Assembly: GCF_001865575.2 (NCBI RefSeq)
Contig: NZ_CP017562.2
Location: 1,426,001-1,490,000, forward strand
Reading direction: 5' to 3'
DNA: 64,000 nt
From: Paraburkholderia sprentiae WSM5005
GTDB taxonomy: Bacteria > Pseudomonadota > Gammaproteobacteria > Burkholderiales > Burkholderiaceae
Position numbers and translations under genes: made by a program. Shown here piece by piece: positions 42,336-51,817 of this stretch. The notes beneath the pieces are model-generated. The model searched no databases, had not been told where the DNA came from, and worked only from the letters and a program-made list of their open reading frames with translations. Position 1 is the stretch's first letter. The number at the start of each line of letters is the position of its first letter.

Positions 42336-42944
42336 ATGACCGAAACGCTCGCCCACAAGGAGATCGACGACACCGCGTTCGCCCGTCTCGAACATGAAGG
42401 CCGTCTGCTCAACCCGGTTCTCAAGGGGCTGACGAACAAGTTCGGCCGGGTCGGCTTCCGCGGCGAACTTGCGCTGCGGTTTGCCCCAAAGCTCGCCGAC
42501 GAAGCGCGGCCGCCGGAGCTGACCTGCAATCAGGTGATGGCATGCGCGACGATCGGCCATAAGTACTTGGCGTTCTTCGCCGGGTATCTGTTGAGCTTCG
42601 AGCATCTGAAGGACGTGGCCGAGGTCCTCAGCGATACTCTCTCGGCGGGTGGCAAGTACTTTCTGTTTTGCAACAACATCGACCTGAGCGAGCGATATCA
42701 GGTGCCGTACAAGGGCGCGATGTTCTATGCGCTGCCGATTCTCGAGTCCACCGTCTACAACGAGATGCTCGAACTGCTGTACCTCGAAAAGAACGAACTG
42801 AAGAAAAAGGACTCAGGCGGCAAGCTGGATGCGGTAGCGGACGCGGCCATCAAGTTCGACGAGACCTTCGACACAATCACCTACAGCGAAGGACTTGAAT
42901 TGATGGGGCCGGTGCGCAACCCCAACGAGAACCGGCCCGTCTGA
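42336..42944 (+). CDS. Uncharacterised nif-linked protein, 202 residues
   Basis: The start is ATG 42336 with AAGGA upstream (a GTG lies one codon earlier). The protein contains LLNPVLKGLTNKFGRVGFRG, ATIGHKYLAFFAGYLLSFEH and YFLFCNNIDLSERYQVPYKG, without a motif I recognise. It has no signal peptide and one moderately hydrophobic stretch (YLAFFAGYLLSF). It lies 36 bp after the haemoglobin gene and 70 bp before an ankyrin gene, so the three probably form one operon divergent from nifHDK. Confidence 0.75.
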   Translation: MTETLAHKEIDDTAFARLEHEGRLLNPVLKGLTNKFGRVGFRGELALRFAPKLADEARPPELTCNQVMACATIGHKYLAFFAGYLLSFEHLKDVAEVLSDTLSAGGKYFLFCNNIDLSERYQVPYKGAMFYALPILESTVYNEMLELLYLEKNELKKKDSGGKLDAVADAAIKFDETFDTITYSEGLELMGPVRNPNENRPV

Positions 42945-43014
42945 GGCGCGGGTCCCGACGGCTGCCGCCCGCGCGGCTGCGCCAACCGATGTTCCCTTGC
43001 ACCCGAAGGCGACC

Positions 43015-43590
43015 ATGACTATGCCCACCGACACTGCTTTCGTCGTCCGCGAACGCCTGGCCTCGCGCGTTGTCCGGAACGCCGATGCACAACTCGAAAC
43101 GATCGTGCCCGCCGCACTTTCCACTTGGCTGGCGTACCACGGCTTCCCTGATCCGCATTCGCGCTGCGTGAACGGCGAAACCCCGTTGATGCGCGCCGCG
43201 CAGCATGGCGAGGACGCGGTAGTCGAAGCGTTGCTCGCACTCGGCGCACGCGCCGACGCGCTCGATGACGACGGCAACCATGCGCTCTGGTTCGCGTGCC
43301 TGCACGGTGGCCCCGCGACCATCCTGCGGCTGATCGACGCCGGCGCGCCGATCGACCATGTGAACGACGACGACATCACATGTCTGATGCAGGCAGCCGC
43401 GAGCGGCCGCCTCGACATCCTGCAGATGCTGCTTGCGCATGGGGCGAACGCAGAACTGTGTGCACCGGATGGCCGCAGCGCGCTCGACATGGCAGCCGAC
43501 CTCTGGCTGCAACTGCGCGCACGGCCCGACATATGGAAGGAGCGGGCACGCAACGTATCACCACAGCACCGGTCCTCCTCTGAGATGTGA
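43015..43590 (+). CDS. Ankyrin-repeat protein, nif-linked
   Basis: The start is ATG 43015 or 43021. The roughly 191-residue protein has an N-terminal segment of 55 residues and then four ankyrin units: NGETPLMRAAQHGEDAVVEA, DDDGNHALWFACLHGGPATI, NDDDITCLMQAAASGRLDIL and APDGRSALDMAADL. Ankyrin repeats bind partner proteins; similar genes occur in proteobacterial nif clusters but the partner is not known. A second, related ankyrin gene with a rhodanese domain follows as a pseudogene. Confidence 0.88.
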   Translation: MTMPTDTAFVVRERLASRVVRNADAQLETIVPAALSTWLAYHGFPDPHSRCVNGETPLMRAAQHGEDAVVEALLALGARADALDDDGNHALWFACLHGGPATILRLIDAGAPIDHVNDDDITCLMQAAASGRLDILQMLLAHGANAELCAPDGRSALDMAADLWLQLRARPDIWKERARNVSPQHRSSSEM

Positions 43591-43658
43591 GCCATCAGTC
43601 GACGAGCCCATCGGCAGCGAACCCGGTACGGCCGGCATCGTCGACAGGAGATCGCAAG

Positions 43659-44328
43659 ATGAATGGCCAACGCGTGTTTCGTCGCCTCACGTTCGACCAG
43701 GTCCGAACGTGGCTGGCGCGACGCCCAAACGCGCTGCTGCTCGACGCGCGCGACGCCGCCAGTTAGGCACACGATAGCTGGCCCGGTGCCGTGCGCCTCT
43801 AGCCTGGGAACCAGGACGCACCGCTGCTGCGCACCGACCAGCAGCGGCCCGTGCTGATCCATTGCTACAAGGGCAACGCCAGCCAGGTGTAGGCGCAGAT
43901 GTTCTGCGGACTTCGGAGTTACCGATGTATGCGACTTGGTCGGCGGCCATCGCGCATCGGTGGCCGGCGTCGATGTGTCCAACCCGTCGTGCAAGGAGCT
44001 GGCGCCCGAACTCGCCGCGTGGCTCACGCCTGAAGGCTTCATCGGTACGCAGGCGCGCGGCGCAAACGGCAACACACCGCTGATGACCGCTGCACGGCGC
44101 GGCGCGTCAGCGATCGTCGAGCAACTGCTCGCGTCTGGCGTTGCGCTCTACGCCGTCAACGACGACGGCAACAACGCGCTGCGGTTCGCCTGTGTGAACG
44201 GCAATCTGTCGCTCGTCACTCATTTCGCCGCGACCGGTTTGCCGATCGATCATGCAAACTCGGCCGGCGCCACCTGGCTAATATACGCGGCCTCGGCAGG
44301 CAAGGCCGGCTTAGTACTGCAACCGTAG
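43659..44328 (+). pseudogene. Rhodanese-ankyrin protein, 5' part, broken
   Basis: ATG 43659 opens MNGQRVFRRLTFDQVRTWLA and a rhodanese-like domain (ALLLDARDAAS, then PVLIHCYKGNASQV with the catalytic Cys). Three in-frame TAG codons (after DAAS, after GAVRL, after NASQV) and a frame change near 43920 interrupt it. An ankyrin part follows (GANGNTPLMTAARRGASAIV, VNDDGNNALRFACVNGNLSL, TWLIYAASAGKAGLV) and ends at TAG 44328. The missing last ankyrin unit is found at 51689-51806, beyond the cyo-hemN-ompW block. The gene is dead. Rhodanese domains transfer sulfur. Confidence 0.85.
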
Positions 44329-44499
44329 TGATTTTGTGTCGGCCGGTGTGCAGCCGCGCCTTCGGTAGTACGACTGTTGCGCGCGCCACTGATGCGTGCC
44401 CCGCCAGCTTGACCAGATCAGCACGTGATTGATCGTATGGATGACCTTGCGATGGGGCAATGGCTCATTGGCGGGAACAGGGTGATTCGGACTGTTCAT
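44311..44499 (-). CDS. Small frame near the rhodanese-ankyrin break, doubtful
   Basis: A 62-residue minus-strand frame (MNSPNHPVPANEPLPHRKVI, HTINHVLIWSSWRGTHQWRA) lies between cyoD and the broken ankyrin gene. The amino-acid mix is plausible for a cytoplasmic protein but there is no ribosome site and no recognised family. It may be the last gene of the cyo operon or chance. Confidence 0.25.
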   Translation of the reverse strand: MNSPNHPVPANEPLPHRKVIHTINHVLIWSSWRGTHQWRAQQSYYRRRGCTPADTKSLRLQY

Positions 44500-44604
44500 G
44501 AAGAAAGACCGGTAGAACGGTGCAGCACAACACTACGCACGCGGTCGACGGCTGCATGCCGGGTCCGCGATGACGTGACCAGACAGTTTCGCGCTGGTGG
44601 CGAG

Positions 44605-44937
44605 TCAACGCGACATCATGTTCATGCTGACATTGTGCATTACCCAGATCGTGCCGAAGATCAGGAACAGCGCGGCGAGCGCGGTGTAGCATAACGCCAG
44701 CGCGTTCCAGCGCTGGCCGCGCGACAGGTCGAGATGCAGGAACGTCATCAGATGCACGACGATCTGCACGAACGCCAGCAACGCGAGCGCCATAATCGCC
44801 GAGCCGGACGGCAGCAACCGTTGCGTGACGATCGAGAATGAGCCAGCAGTCAGCGCCACGGCAAGCACGAAACCGGTGATATAACCGGCGACGTCACTAC
44901 GCGAGGCGGTCGTGGACGTCGAGTGTGAATGGACCAT
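44605..44937 (-). CDS. cyoD: CyoD, cytochrome bo(3) quinol oxidase subunit IV
   Basis: The 110-residue protein has three membrane helices (ITGFVLAVALTAGSFSIVTQ, MALALLAFVQIVVHLMTFLH, ALAALFLIFGTIWVMHNVSM) and the HLD motif (FLHLDLSRGQRWNAL) of CyoD. It helps assemble the oxidase in the inner membrane. It follows cyoC directly (gap of zero). A cyoE gene is not seen. Confidence 0.94.
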   Translation of the reverse strand: MVHSHSTSTTASRSDVAGYITGFVLAVALTAGSFSIVTQRLLPSGSAIMALALLAFVQIVVHLMTFLHLDLSRGQRWNALALCYTALAALFLIFGTIWVMHNVSMNMMSR

Positions 44938-45546
44938 TTAGAGCATGCTCCCGAGATAGACAAACGAAAACACGCAGATCCACACGATGTCGAGGAAGTG
45001 CCAGAAGAGGCTCAGGCATGTCAGACTCGTGAGGTCGCGACCGGACAGTTCAGGCGAGCGGACGACATGCACGACGAGCACGGCCATCCAGACGAGGCCG
45101 GCTGTCACGTGCAGGCCGTGGGTGCCAACCAGCGTGAAAAACGACGACAGGAAGGCGCTGCGACTGGGCCCAGCACCGTTGGCGACCAGGTGCGAGAACT
45201 CGCGCAGCTCTAACGCGAGGAACAGCGCGCCAAGCACGAACGTCACGAGGAGCCAGCCGATCACGGCACCACGCCCCTGGCGCTGCGCGCCGAGCATCGC
45301 GAAGCCGTAGGTGGTGCTGCTCAGCAGCAGCGCGCCGGTTTCAAGTGCGACACCCGGGATGTCGAACAGGTCCCGTCCGGACGCGCCACCCGCGAACTGG
45401 TGCGCCATTACGGCGAACACGGCGAACAGCGACGCGAACAGCATGCAGTCGGTCATCAGGTACAGCCAGAAGCCGAACACGGTGGGCGTTGGGCCGTGGT
45501 CAGCGCTCGACCTGCCGTGATGGACGAGTAATGCAGATTGCGTCAT
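44938..45546 (-). CDS. cyoC: CyoC, cytochrome bo(3) quinol oxidase subunit III
   Basis: The 202-residue protein has five membrane helices and the subunit III signatures FGFWLYLMTDCMLFASLFAV and THGLHVTAGLVWMAVLVVHV. It stabilises the catalytic subunit in the inner membrane. Start ATG 45546 is three bases from the cyoB stop. Confidence 0.96.
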   Translation of the reverse strand: MTQSALLVHHGRSSADHGPTPTVFGFWLYLMTDCMLFASLFAVFAVMAHQFAGGASGRDLFDIPGVALETGALLLSSTTYGFAMLGAQRQGRGAVIGWLLVTFVLGALFLALELREFSHLVANGAGPSRSAFLSSFFTLVGTHGLHVTAGLVWMAVLVVHVVRSPELSGRDLTSLTCLSLFWHFLDIVWICVFSFVYLGSML

Positions 45547-45549
45547 GGA

Positions 45550-47556
45550 TCAGGTCTCCGCGGATTCGGGTAATTCAAGGTCGGCCGGGGTGGGTGCGCT
45601 GCCGCGTCGTGCTTCGATTTCGCGCACGTGCGAGGCCGGAATCACGTAGCCATGGTCGTCGCGGAAGCTACGCGCGATCAGCGCGGCGACGATCGCGACG
45701 AAGGCCAGCACGGCGATCCACGTGATGTGCCAGACGCCAGCGAAGCCGAGCACGAGGCTGAATGCGCCGATCAGGAACCCGTCCGCGGTGTTCGACGGTA
45801 GGTGGATGTCCTCGTAATGCGCCAGTGCGGCATTTGCTGCGCCGCTTTCCTTCATGTGCGCGAACGCGTCGAGCTGGTGGACGACCGGTATGCGCGCGAA
45901 GTTGTAGACAGCGGGCGGCGACGCGGTGGCCCATTCGAGCGTGCGGCCGTTCCACGGGTCGCCCGTCAGGTCGCCGTATTCCGGCTCGTTGCGATGGATC
46001 ACGCTCACGACGACCTGGGCGATCTGGTGCACGACACCGAGTGCGATCAGCACCACGCCGCATGCGGCGACGAACAGCCAGGGATGCCAGGTCGGGTTGT
46101 CGTAGTGATTCAGGCGCCGGGTCATGCCCATGAAGCCGAGCACGTAGAGCGGCACGAACGACACGTAGAAGCCGACGAACCAGCACCAGAACGCCCGCTT
46201 GCCGAGCTTCTCGTTAAGCCTGAAGCCGAACGCCTTCGGGAACCAGTAATGGAAGCCTGCGAGATAGCCGAACACGACGCCGCCTATGATCGCGTTGTGA
46301 AAGTGCGCGATCAGGAACAGGCTGTTGTGCAGCACGAAGTCCACGCCCGGAATCGCCATCATCACGCCCGTCATGCCGCCGATCGTGAACGTGACCATGA
46401 AGCCGATTGTCCACAGCACGGGTGCGGAGAACTCGATGCGACCGCGGTACATCGTGAACAGCCAGTTGAAGATTTTCACGCCGGTGGGGATCGCGATGAC
46501 CATCGTCATAATGCCGAAGAACGCGTTAACGTTCGCGCCGGAACCCATCGTGAAGAAGTGGTGCGCCCACACGAGGAATGCGAGCACAGTGATTGCGCAC
46601 GACGCGTAGACCATCGTTCTGTAGCCAAACAGCGGTTTCTTCGCGAAGGTCGCGATCACTTCCGAATAGATGCCGAACGCGGGCAGCACGAGGATGTACA
46701 CCTCCGGGTGGCCCCACGCCCAGATCAGGTTCAGGTACAGCATCGCGTTACCGCCGAGCTCATTTGTGAAAAAGTGCATGCCTGCGTAGCGGTCGAGGCC
46801 GAGCAGTGCGAGCGTCACGGTCAGGATCGGGAACGTTGCCATGATCAGCACGTTCGAGCACAGCGCGGTCCACGTGAACACCGGCATCTTCATCAGCGTC
46901 ATGCCGGGCGCGCGCAGCTTGACGATCGTCACGAAGAAGTTGATCGCGGTAATCAGCGTACCGACGCCGGAGAGCTGCAGACTCCAGATGTAGTAGTCGA
47001 CCCCGACGCCGGGACTGAACTGCAGCTCCGAGAGCGGTGGATACGCCAGCCAGCCGACCTGCGCGAACTCGCCGATCACGAGCGATAGATTGATCAGGAT
47101 CGCGCTGATCGCCGTCATCCAGAAGCTCAGCGAATTCAGGAACGGGAAGGCGACGTCGCGCGCGCCGATCTGCAGCGGCACGACAAGATTGAAGAGGCCG
47201 ACCATCAGCGCCATAGCCATGAAGAAAATCATGATGACACCGTGCGCGGTGAATATCTGGTCGTAGTGGTGCGGCGGCAGGTAACCGGGGCCGTGAAACG
47301 CGATCGCGAGCTGAAGCCGCATCATTACGGCGTCGACAAAACCGCGCGTGAGCATCAGTACCGCGACGATGATGTACATGATGCCGACCTTCTTGTGATC
47401 GACGCTTGTCAGCCACTCGGTCCAGAGCCACTTCCAGCGGCCGAGCTTCGTGAGCGTGACGATGACCGCTAGCACGATGAGCGCCATGAGCGCGGCCGCG
47501 CCCATGATGATCGGCTGATCGAACGGAATCGCGCCGGGCGTGAGTTTTCCAAACAT
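45550..47556 (-). CDS. cyoB: CyoB, cytochrome bo(3) quinol oxidase subunit I
   Basis: The 668-residue haem-copper oxidase has about 15 membrane helices, [20 protein letters not shown] (Cu(B) His and the cross-linked Tyr region), [10 protein letters not shown] (two Cu(B) His), and [20 protein letters not shown] (haem His ligands). It oxidises ubiquinol, reduces O2 to water and pumps protons. The gene lies between cyoA and cyoC with three-base gaps. Confidence 0.98.
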   Translation of the reverse strand: MFGKLTPGAIPFDQPIIMGAAALMALIVLAVIVTLTKLGRWKWLWTEWLTSVDHKKVGIMYIIVAVLMLTRGFVDAVMMRLQLAIAFHGPGYLPPHHYDQIFTAHGVIMIFFMAMALMVGLFNLVVPLQIGARDVAFPFLNSLSFWMTAISAILINLSLVIGEFAQVGWLAYPPLSELQFSPGVGVDYYIWSLQLSGVGTLITAINFFVTIVKLRAPGMTLMKMPVFTWTALCSNVLIMATFPILTVTLALLGLDRYAGMHFFTNELGGNAMLYLNLIWAWGHPEVYILVLPAFGIYSEVIATFAKKPLFGYRTMVYASCAITVLAFLVWAHHFFTMGSGANVNAFFGIMTMVIAIPTGVKIFNWLFTMYRGRIEFSAPVLWTIGFMVTFTIGGMTGVMMAIPGVDFVLHNSLFLIAHFHNAIIGGVVFGYLAGFHYWFPKAFGFRLNEKLGKRAFWCWFVGFYVSFVPLYVLGFMGMTRRLNHYDNPTWHPWLFVAACGVVLIALGVVHQIAQVVVSVIHRNEPEYGDLTGDPWNGRTLEWATASPPAVYNFARIPVVHQLDAFAHMKESGAANAALAHYEDIHLPSNTADGFLIGAFSLVLGFAGVWHITWIAVLAFVAIVAALIARSFRDDHGYVIPASHVREIEARRGSAPTPADLELPESAET

Positions 47557-47559
47557 GGC

Positions 47560-48456
47560 TTACTCCGTGGTCTGCGTGCGACAGGCGGCGTCGCGGAAGG
47601 CCGTGACGTTGCCGTTGTTGTATCGGGCAACGATGTTGCGGAACAGGTGCTGGTCGATCGATGAGAAGTAGCGTACCGACTGCTTCTCGCTCGGCTTCGC
47701 GACTTCGGCGTATTCGTCCATGCTCAGACGGTCCGGGGAAGCCTTGACCTTCCGCACCCATGCGCCGAAGTCGGTGGCGCTCGTCGCGAGCGTGCGGAAC
47801 TTCATGTCGGCGAATCCCTTGCCGCTGAAGTTGGCGGACATGCCTTCGAAATTTCCCGGTGCATCCGCGATCAGGTGCAGACGGGTCTGCATGCCGACCA
47901 TTGCATACACCTGGGTGCCGAGTTGCGGGATGAAGAATGAGTTCATCACCGAGTCCGACGTGATCCGGAAATTCACCGGCGTATCGACTGGCACGGCGAG
48001 CTGGTTCACCGACGCAATGCCGAGGTCCGGGTAGATGAAGAGCCACTTCCAGTCGAGCGCGACCACCTCGACGTCGATCGGCTTCACGCTCGACTGCAGC
48101 GGCTGGTACGGGTCGAGCTCATGCGTGGTGCGCCACGTCAGGATACCGAGGTACAGGATGATCAGGGCGGGGATCGTCCAGACGACGATCTCGATCGCCG
48201 TCGAGTGCGCCCATTTGGGTGCATAGACCGCGTGACGGTTCGACGCACGGTAGCGCCACGCGAAGAACAGCGTCAGCAGGATCACCGGGATCACGACGAT
48301 CAGCATCGCCCACGTGGCAGTGGCGATCAGCGACTTCTCGGCCGCGCCGACGCTGCCTTTTGGATCGAGCACAGTCAGATCACATCCCGATAGACATGCG
48401 CTCAATGTCGTGACGATGGCTATCGACCGTTTCCTTAAGGCTTTTCTGTCTGTCAT
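47560..48456 (-). CDS. cyoA: CyoA, cytochrome bo(3) quinol oxidase subunit II
   Basis: The 298-residue protein has a lipoprotein-type leader (TLSACLSGCDLTVLDPKGSV), two membrane helices and a periplasmic cupredoxin domain (VEVVALDWKWLFIYPDLGIA, SFFIPQLGTQVYAMVGMQTR) that lacks the Cu(A) Cys pair, as in quinol oxidases. It is the first gene of cyoABCD and has a perfect FNR/ANR box about 100 bp upstream. Confidence 0.96.
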   Translation of the reverse strand: MTDRKALRKRSIAIVTTLSACLSGCDLTVLDPKGSVGAAEKSLIATATWAMLIVVIPVILLTLFFAWRYRASNRHAVYAPKWAHSTAIEIVVWTIPALIILYLGILTWRTTHELDPYQPLQSSVKPIDVEVVALDWKWLFIYPDLGIASVNQLAVPVDTPVNFRITSDSVMNSFFIPQLGTQVYAMVGMQTRLHLIADAPGNFEGMSANFSGKGFADMKFRTLATSATDFGAWVRKVKASPDRLSMDEYAEVAKPSEKQSVRYFSSIDQHLFRNIVARYNNGNVTAFRDAACRTQTTE

Positions 48457-48558
48457 AGTGGTTAAGTCCGGGTTGTGACACTTTTGACCTGAAGCTGGCT
48501 TGACGCATGCGGCATCACACTCGCAGCGTCATGGTCCGACAACCGGCCAGCTTTGTGA

Positions 48559-48572
48559 TTGATGTCGATCAA
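48559..48572 (-). promoter_or_regulatory. FNR/ANR box upstream of cyoA
   Basis: TTGATGTCGATCAA is a perfect match to TTGAT-N4-ATCAA, centred 109 bp upstream of the cyoA start. Such sites bind oxygen-sensing FNR/ANR/FixK-type regulators. The distance to the unknown transcription start decides whether it activates or represses. Confidence 0.75.
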
Positions 48573-48934
48573 GGATGAACAAAGCGGCGGGCTGCGGTGC
48601 ACTGACGCAGTGCGCGGGCCAAATCAGGCGATCTCCCATGTCTTCATGGCTGAACTGAAGCAGAGCCAGGCTCCGAGGGATGGCCTCGATCTGGCAATCG
48701 AGGGTCGTAACGGGGCACGTGGCGCGGAACGAAGGACAGACTCTGCGGCGCCCCTTTGAACAGGGGAACACCTTGCTGACGGTGCGGTTTGCGGGTAATG
48801 CAACGCTCGCAGCATCCTCGATGCGCGGGACAATCTGATCCGGATCAGCGAATACGCACCTTGGCGTTGCTATTTCGGAGTTCGACGAACACTTCTCGTC
48901 GCGTTGTTTGCGTCAGCCACCGACGGTCGTGCCG
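48573..48934. other. Stretch between cyoA promoter and hemN end
   Basis: No gene is supported on either strand. It should contain the end of hemN transcription and distal parts of the cyo promoter. Confidence 0.45.
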
Positions 48935-50392
48935 CTAGATCAGTTTTGACCAGGACGCGCTCGAGGGGCGCTCCAGATAACCGTCGAACACCATGGCCAC
49001 TGCGCGCACGAAGAACCGGCCTTTTGGGGGAATCGAGATGCCGTTTCCATCGATGCTCACCAGTCCCGCCTCCCGGTATGGTTTCAGGGCGGTAAGCTCA
49101 CTTGAGAAATAGCGGACGAAGTCGATCTGATGCGCTAGCGAGATCGCAGCGAAATTCAGCGGCACGCTGCACATGAGCGTCATGATCACCTCCCGACGCA
49201 ACGCATCCTCAGGCGATAGGGCAATTCCGCGTTCGACCGGCAGCCGGCCTTCGTCGAGTGATCGGTAGTAGCTTTGCAACGAGCTCGTCGACTGACTGTA
49301 AGCGCTGCCGATCTTGCCGATGGCCGACACACCGAAGCCGACCAGATCGCACTCCGCGTACGTCGTGTAGCCTTGGAAATTGCGGTGGAGGCTACCGTTG
49401 CGCAACGCAATGCTCAGCTCGTCGTCGGGTCTGGCGAAATGGTCGAGACCGATATAGATGTATCCGGCATCGAGGAAGCGCTGGGCCGAGAGCATAAATA
49501 TGCGCAGGCGCTCCTCGGTCGATGGCAATCGGGCTGCGTCAATTAATCGCTGGGCCTTGAAGCGGTCTGGCAGGTGCGCGTAGTTGTAGAGCGCGACGCG
49601 ATCGGGCGCCAGCCGGATCACCTCGTCCAGTGTGTGGGCAAAGCTGGCGACAGTCTGCTGCGGCAAACCGTAGATCAGGTCGACGTTAATTGAGGGAAAT
49701 CCCGCATCGCGTGCGCCGCTGAGTGCGCGTTCCACCACATCGAGTGGCTGGATGCGATTGACAGCCTGCTGAACGTCGGTAGCAAAGTCCTGTACGCCGA
49801 AGCTCGCTCGGTTGAAGCCGAGGCGCGCGAGTGGTGAAAGGGTTTTGGTGCTGACGGTTCGCGGATCAATTTCGATGGCAAGTTCTGCGTCGATCGAGAA
49901 CGCGAAGCGGTTCTGCAGTTGCTGGACAAGCTCTTCGAGCTCGGCAACAGGGAAGAAGGTTGGCGTTCCACCTCCCAGATGCAGCTGCACGGTTCGCCGG
50001 TCAGGTCCGAGATGTGCCGCGACCAGGTCCATCTCACGAACGAGGTAGCTCAGATATCGAGCGCTGCAGCCATGGTCGTGCGTAATGACCTTGTTGCATG
50101 CGCAGAAGTAGCAGAGTGATCTGCAAAACGGCAGATGAACATATAGCGAGAGCGGCGGATTATTCTCGGCAGTAGCACGAGCGGCAAGCTGACGTTCGTA
50201 TGCCCGCTCCTCGAACCCGGGGTGAAATCGATCTGCGGTGGGATATGAGGTGTAGCGAGGCCCCGAACGGTCGAAGTGGCGAACCACCTCCGCGGGAATC
50301 TCCGGACTGTCAGGCGCTCGGGATGCCGCTTCCCGCATCCGCGCGCGCTGCTTCGGCTGATAGTCTGCTTCGCGGTGTATTCGTTTCTTCAT
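48935..50392 (-). CDS. hemN: HemN, oxygen-independent coproporphyrinogen III dehydrogenase
   Basis: I choose ATG 50392 (MKKRIHREADYQP) with GGAG nine bases upstream; the frame is open further but without a better site. The 485-residue radical SAM enzyme has YTSYPTADRFHPGF, LYVHLPFCRSLCYFCACNKV (C-x3-C-x2-C cluster), LHLGGGTPTF (SAM site), and INVDLIYGLPQQT. It makes protoporphyrinogen for haem without O2. An FNR/ANR box lies 80 bp upstream, and haem-using cyo genes lie next to it. Confidence 0.96.
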   Translation of the reverse strand: MKKRIHREADYQPKQRARMREAASRAPDSPEIPAEVVRHFDRSGPRYTSYPTADRFHPGFEERAYERQLAARATAENNPPLSLYVHLPFCRSLCYFCACNKVITHDHGCSARYLSYLVREMDLVAAHLGPDRRTVQLHLGGGTPTFFPVAELEELVQQLQNRFAFSIDAELAIEIDPRTVSTKTLSPLARLGFNRASFGVQDFATDVQQAVNRIQPLDVVERALSGARDAGFPSINVDLIYGLPQQTVASFAHTLDEVIRLAPDRVALYNYAHLPDRFKAQRLIDAARLPSTEERLRIFMLSAQRFLDAGYIYIGLDHFARPDDELSIALRNGSLHRNFQGYTTYAECDLVGFGVSAIGKIGSAYSQSTSSLQSYYRSLDEGRLPVERGIALSPEDALRREVIMTLMCSVPLNFAAISLAHQIDFVRYFSSELTALKPYREAGLVSIDGNGISIPPKGRFFVRAVAMVFDGYLERPSSASWSKLI

Positions 50393-50471
50393 CCACATCT
50401 CCAGAACCTTCTGCGCGGACAGCGCGGCGAACACGGCTGCCCCGATTGTCCTGCATGGAGCCTGGAAAGCG

Positions 50472-50485
50472 CTGATCTGTATCAA
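50472..50485 (-). promoter_or_regulatory. FNR/ANR box upstream of hemN
   Basis: The minus strand reads TTGATACAGATCAG, one mismatch from TTGAT-N4-ATCAA, about 85 bp upstream of the hemN start. hemN is a classic target of FNR/ANR. Confidence 0.65.
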
Positions 50486-50986
50486 TACGAGGTGTCGTGA
50501 GCGCGACAGTCCTGTGTAGGTGAGAGGCGAGGCGCGGGACGTGTTCGTGATATACACGGACGTTCGTTCTGGAATAGCGGTACGCTCAGGCGCGCAATCT
50601 CGCGAAGGCGGCCGCCTGAAATTACGTGCCTGCGACCGGGCAACGGGACGGCACGCCCCTGCGAGCTCGTGTTGATGTTCGCACCCGCCGGATTGATCTC
50701 AACTGCGAAGCATCGCGCATGGCTGTGCCGTTCGGCGGCTGCAGCCAGTCCGGCAATGGCTGCGAAATCGGTGTCTCCTAGTGCGAGAAACATCCTGGGT
50801 ACCAGTCAATGCGGTTGAAGGCATGAAGGCCAATAGTCCGGCCTCAAGGCTCCCGCTATCTCGACATTCCTACGCGTGACCCGATGTCGCATCTTGACTT
50901 CGGGATCGGGACCGGTTGATCCTGCGCAAGGGCAGCCCTGATTTGCGCGTCGACAATTCCCCGCATACATCAAAAAGGGGAAAGCG
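50486..50986. other. Intergenic region between hemN and ompW
   Basis: A minus-strand frame at 50482-50793 is open but shows no family motif and I do not call it. A partial ANR-like half site (TTGATCCTGCGCAA, 50916-50929) lies 60 bp upstream of ompW. Confidence 0.4.
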
Positions 50987-51661
50987 ATGAAGCACATGAT
51001 TAAGGCCGTCATGATCGTGGCAAGCCTGTGCGCTACCGGTTTGTTCGAAGTGCGGGCATACGCGGACGACGTAAGCGCGAACGGAAGCACGATGGCAGGC
51101 GAGGTGCCGGCGGATGGGATCCACGCCGGTGACGTGCTTGTGCGTCTGCGTGCCATCTCGATCGAGCCCGAAGTACACACCAGCGGCACGTTGTCGTCGC
51201 TCGGCGTGGGTGTCAATAACGCACTCGTGCCGGAGTTGGACCTGACCTATATGATCCGCGACGCGATCGGCATCGAGCTGATTCTCGCCACCTCGCGGCA
51301 CCACGTGACGTCTGGCCTCGGCGATCTCGGTGGCGTGAACGTGCTGCCACCGACGCTGCTGCTGCAATATCACTTCAACCATGCTGGCATGATCCGACCG
51401 TATGTCGGCGCGGGGGTCAACTACACGTACTTCTACAACGACGGCCTGAGCGCGGGCCCGGAAGGCATCCAGGTGTCACGCAGCAGCTTCGGTCCGGCGG
51501 TGCAGGCTGGCGTCGACGTGCAGATCACGAAGACCGTCTTTCTCAACGCGGATATCAAGAAGATCTGGATGCACACGGACGCCTCGGTCGGCGGCAGTTC
51601 ATTGGGCCGACTGGACATCGACCCACTGGTACTGGGAATAGGCGTCGGGATGAAGTTCTAG
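50987..51661 (+). CDS. ompW: OmpW-family outer membrane protein
   Basis: ATG 50987 is preceded by AAAGGGGAAAGCG. The 224-residue protein has a signal peptide, VLVRLRAISIEPEV, a LDLTYMIRDAIGIELILATS strand pair, VLPPTLLLQYHFNHAGMIRP and YVGAGVNYTYFYND, and ends ..GIGVGMKF with the terminal Phe of outer-membrane barrels. OmpW forms an 8-stranded barrel with a hydrophobic channel and in several bacteria responds to oxygen or redox. It follows hemN in a divergent position. Confidence 0.93.
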   Translation: MKHMIKAVMIVASLCATGLFEVRAYADDVSANGSTMAGEVPADGIHAGDVLVRLRAISIEPEVHTSGTLSSLGVGVNNALVPELDLTYMIRDAIGIELILATSRHHVTSGLGDLGGVNVLPPTLLLQYHFNHAGMIRPYVGAGVNYTYFYNDGLSAGPEGIQVSRSSFGPAVQAGVDVQITKTVFLNADIKKIWMHTDASVGGSSLGRLDIDPLVLGIGVGMKF

Positions 51662-51688
51662 CGAGCGCAGCGAGTGTCCCATTCCGTT

Positions 51689-51806
51689 GTCAAGTGCGCA
51701 CGCTGCTCAGGCTGGTCGCCGATCCGGCTGTGCGTTACCAGGACGACTTCACTGCCATCGACATGGCGGCGAGCCTCGACTGCCCGCAACTGCTGCCTCA
51801 AACCTG
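51689..51806 (+). pseudogene. Rhodanese-ankyrin protein, 3' remnant
   Basis: The frame reads VRTLLRLVADPAVRYQDDFT and AIDMAASLDCPQLLPQT to TGA 51806, a last ankyrin unit. It fits exactly after GKAGLV at the end of the fragment at 43659-44328, joined through the shared AGT/GTG codon. It is the displaced end of that gene. Confidence 0.8.
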
Positions 51807-51817
51807 AAAACCCCGGC

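Noticed and set aside
45802..47088. 428-residue plus-strand frame opposite cyoB
   Set aside because: It is a shadow of cyoB: His/Arg/Asp-rich composition, no motif, no ribosome site.
46760..48046. 428-residue minus-strand frame overlapping cyoB and cyoA in another frame
   Set aside because: Arg/Ala/His-rich shadow of the two real genes in a high-GC region.
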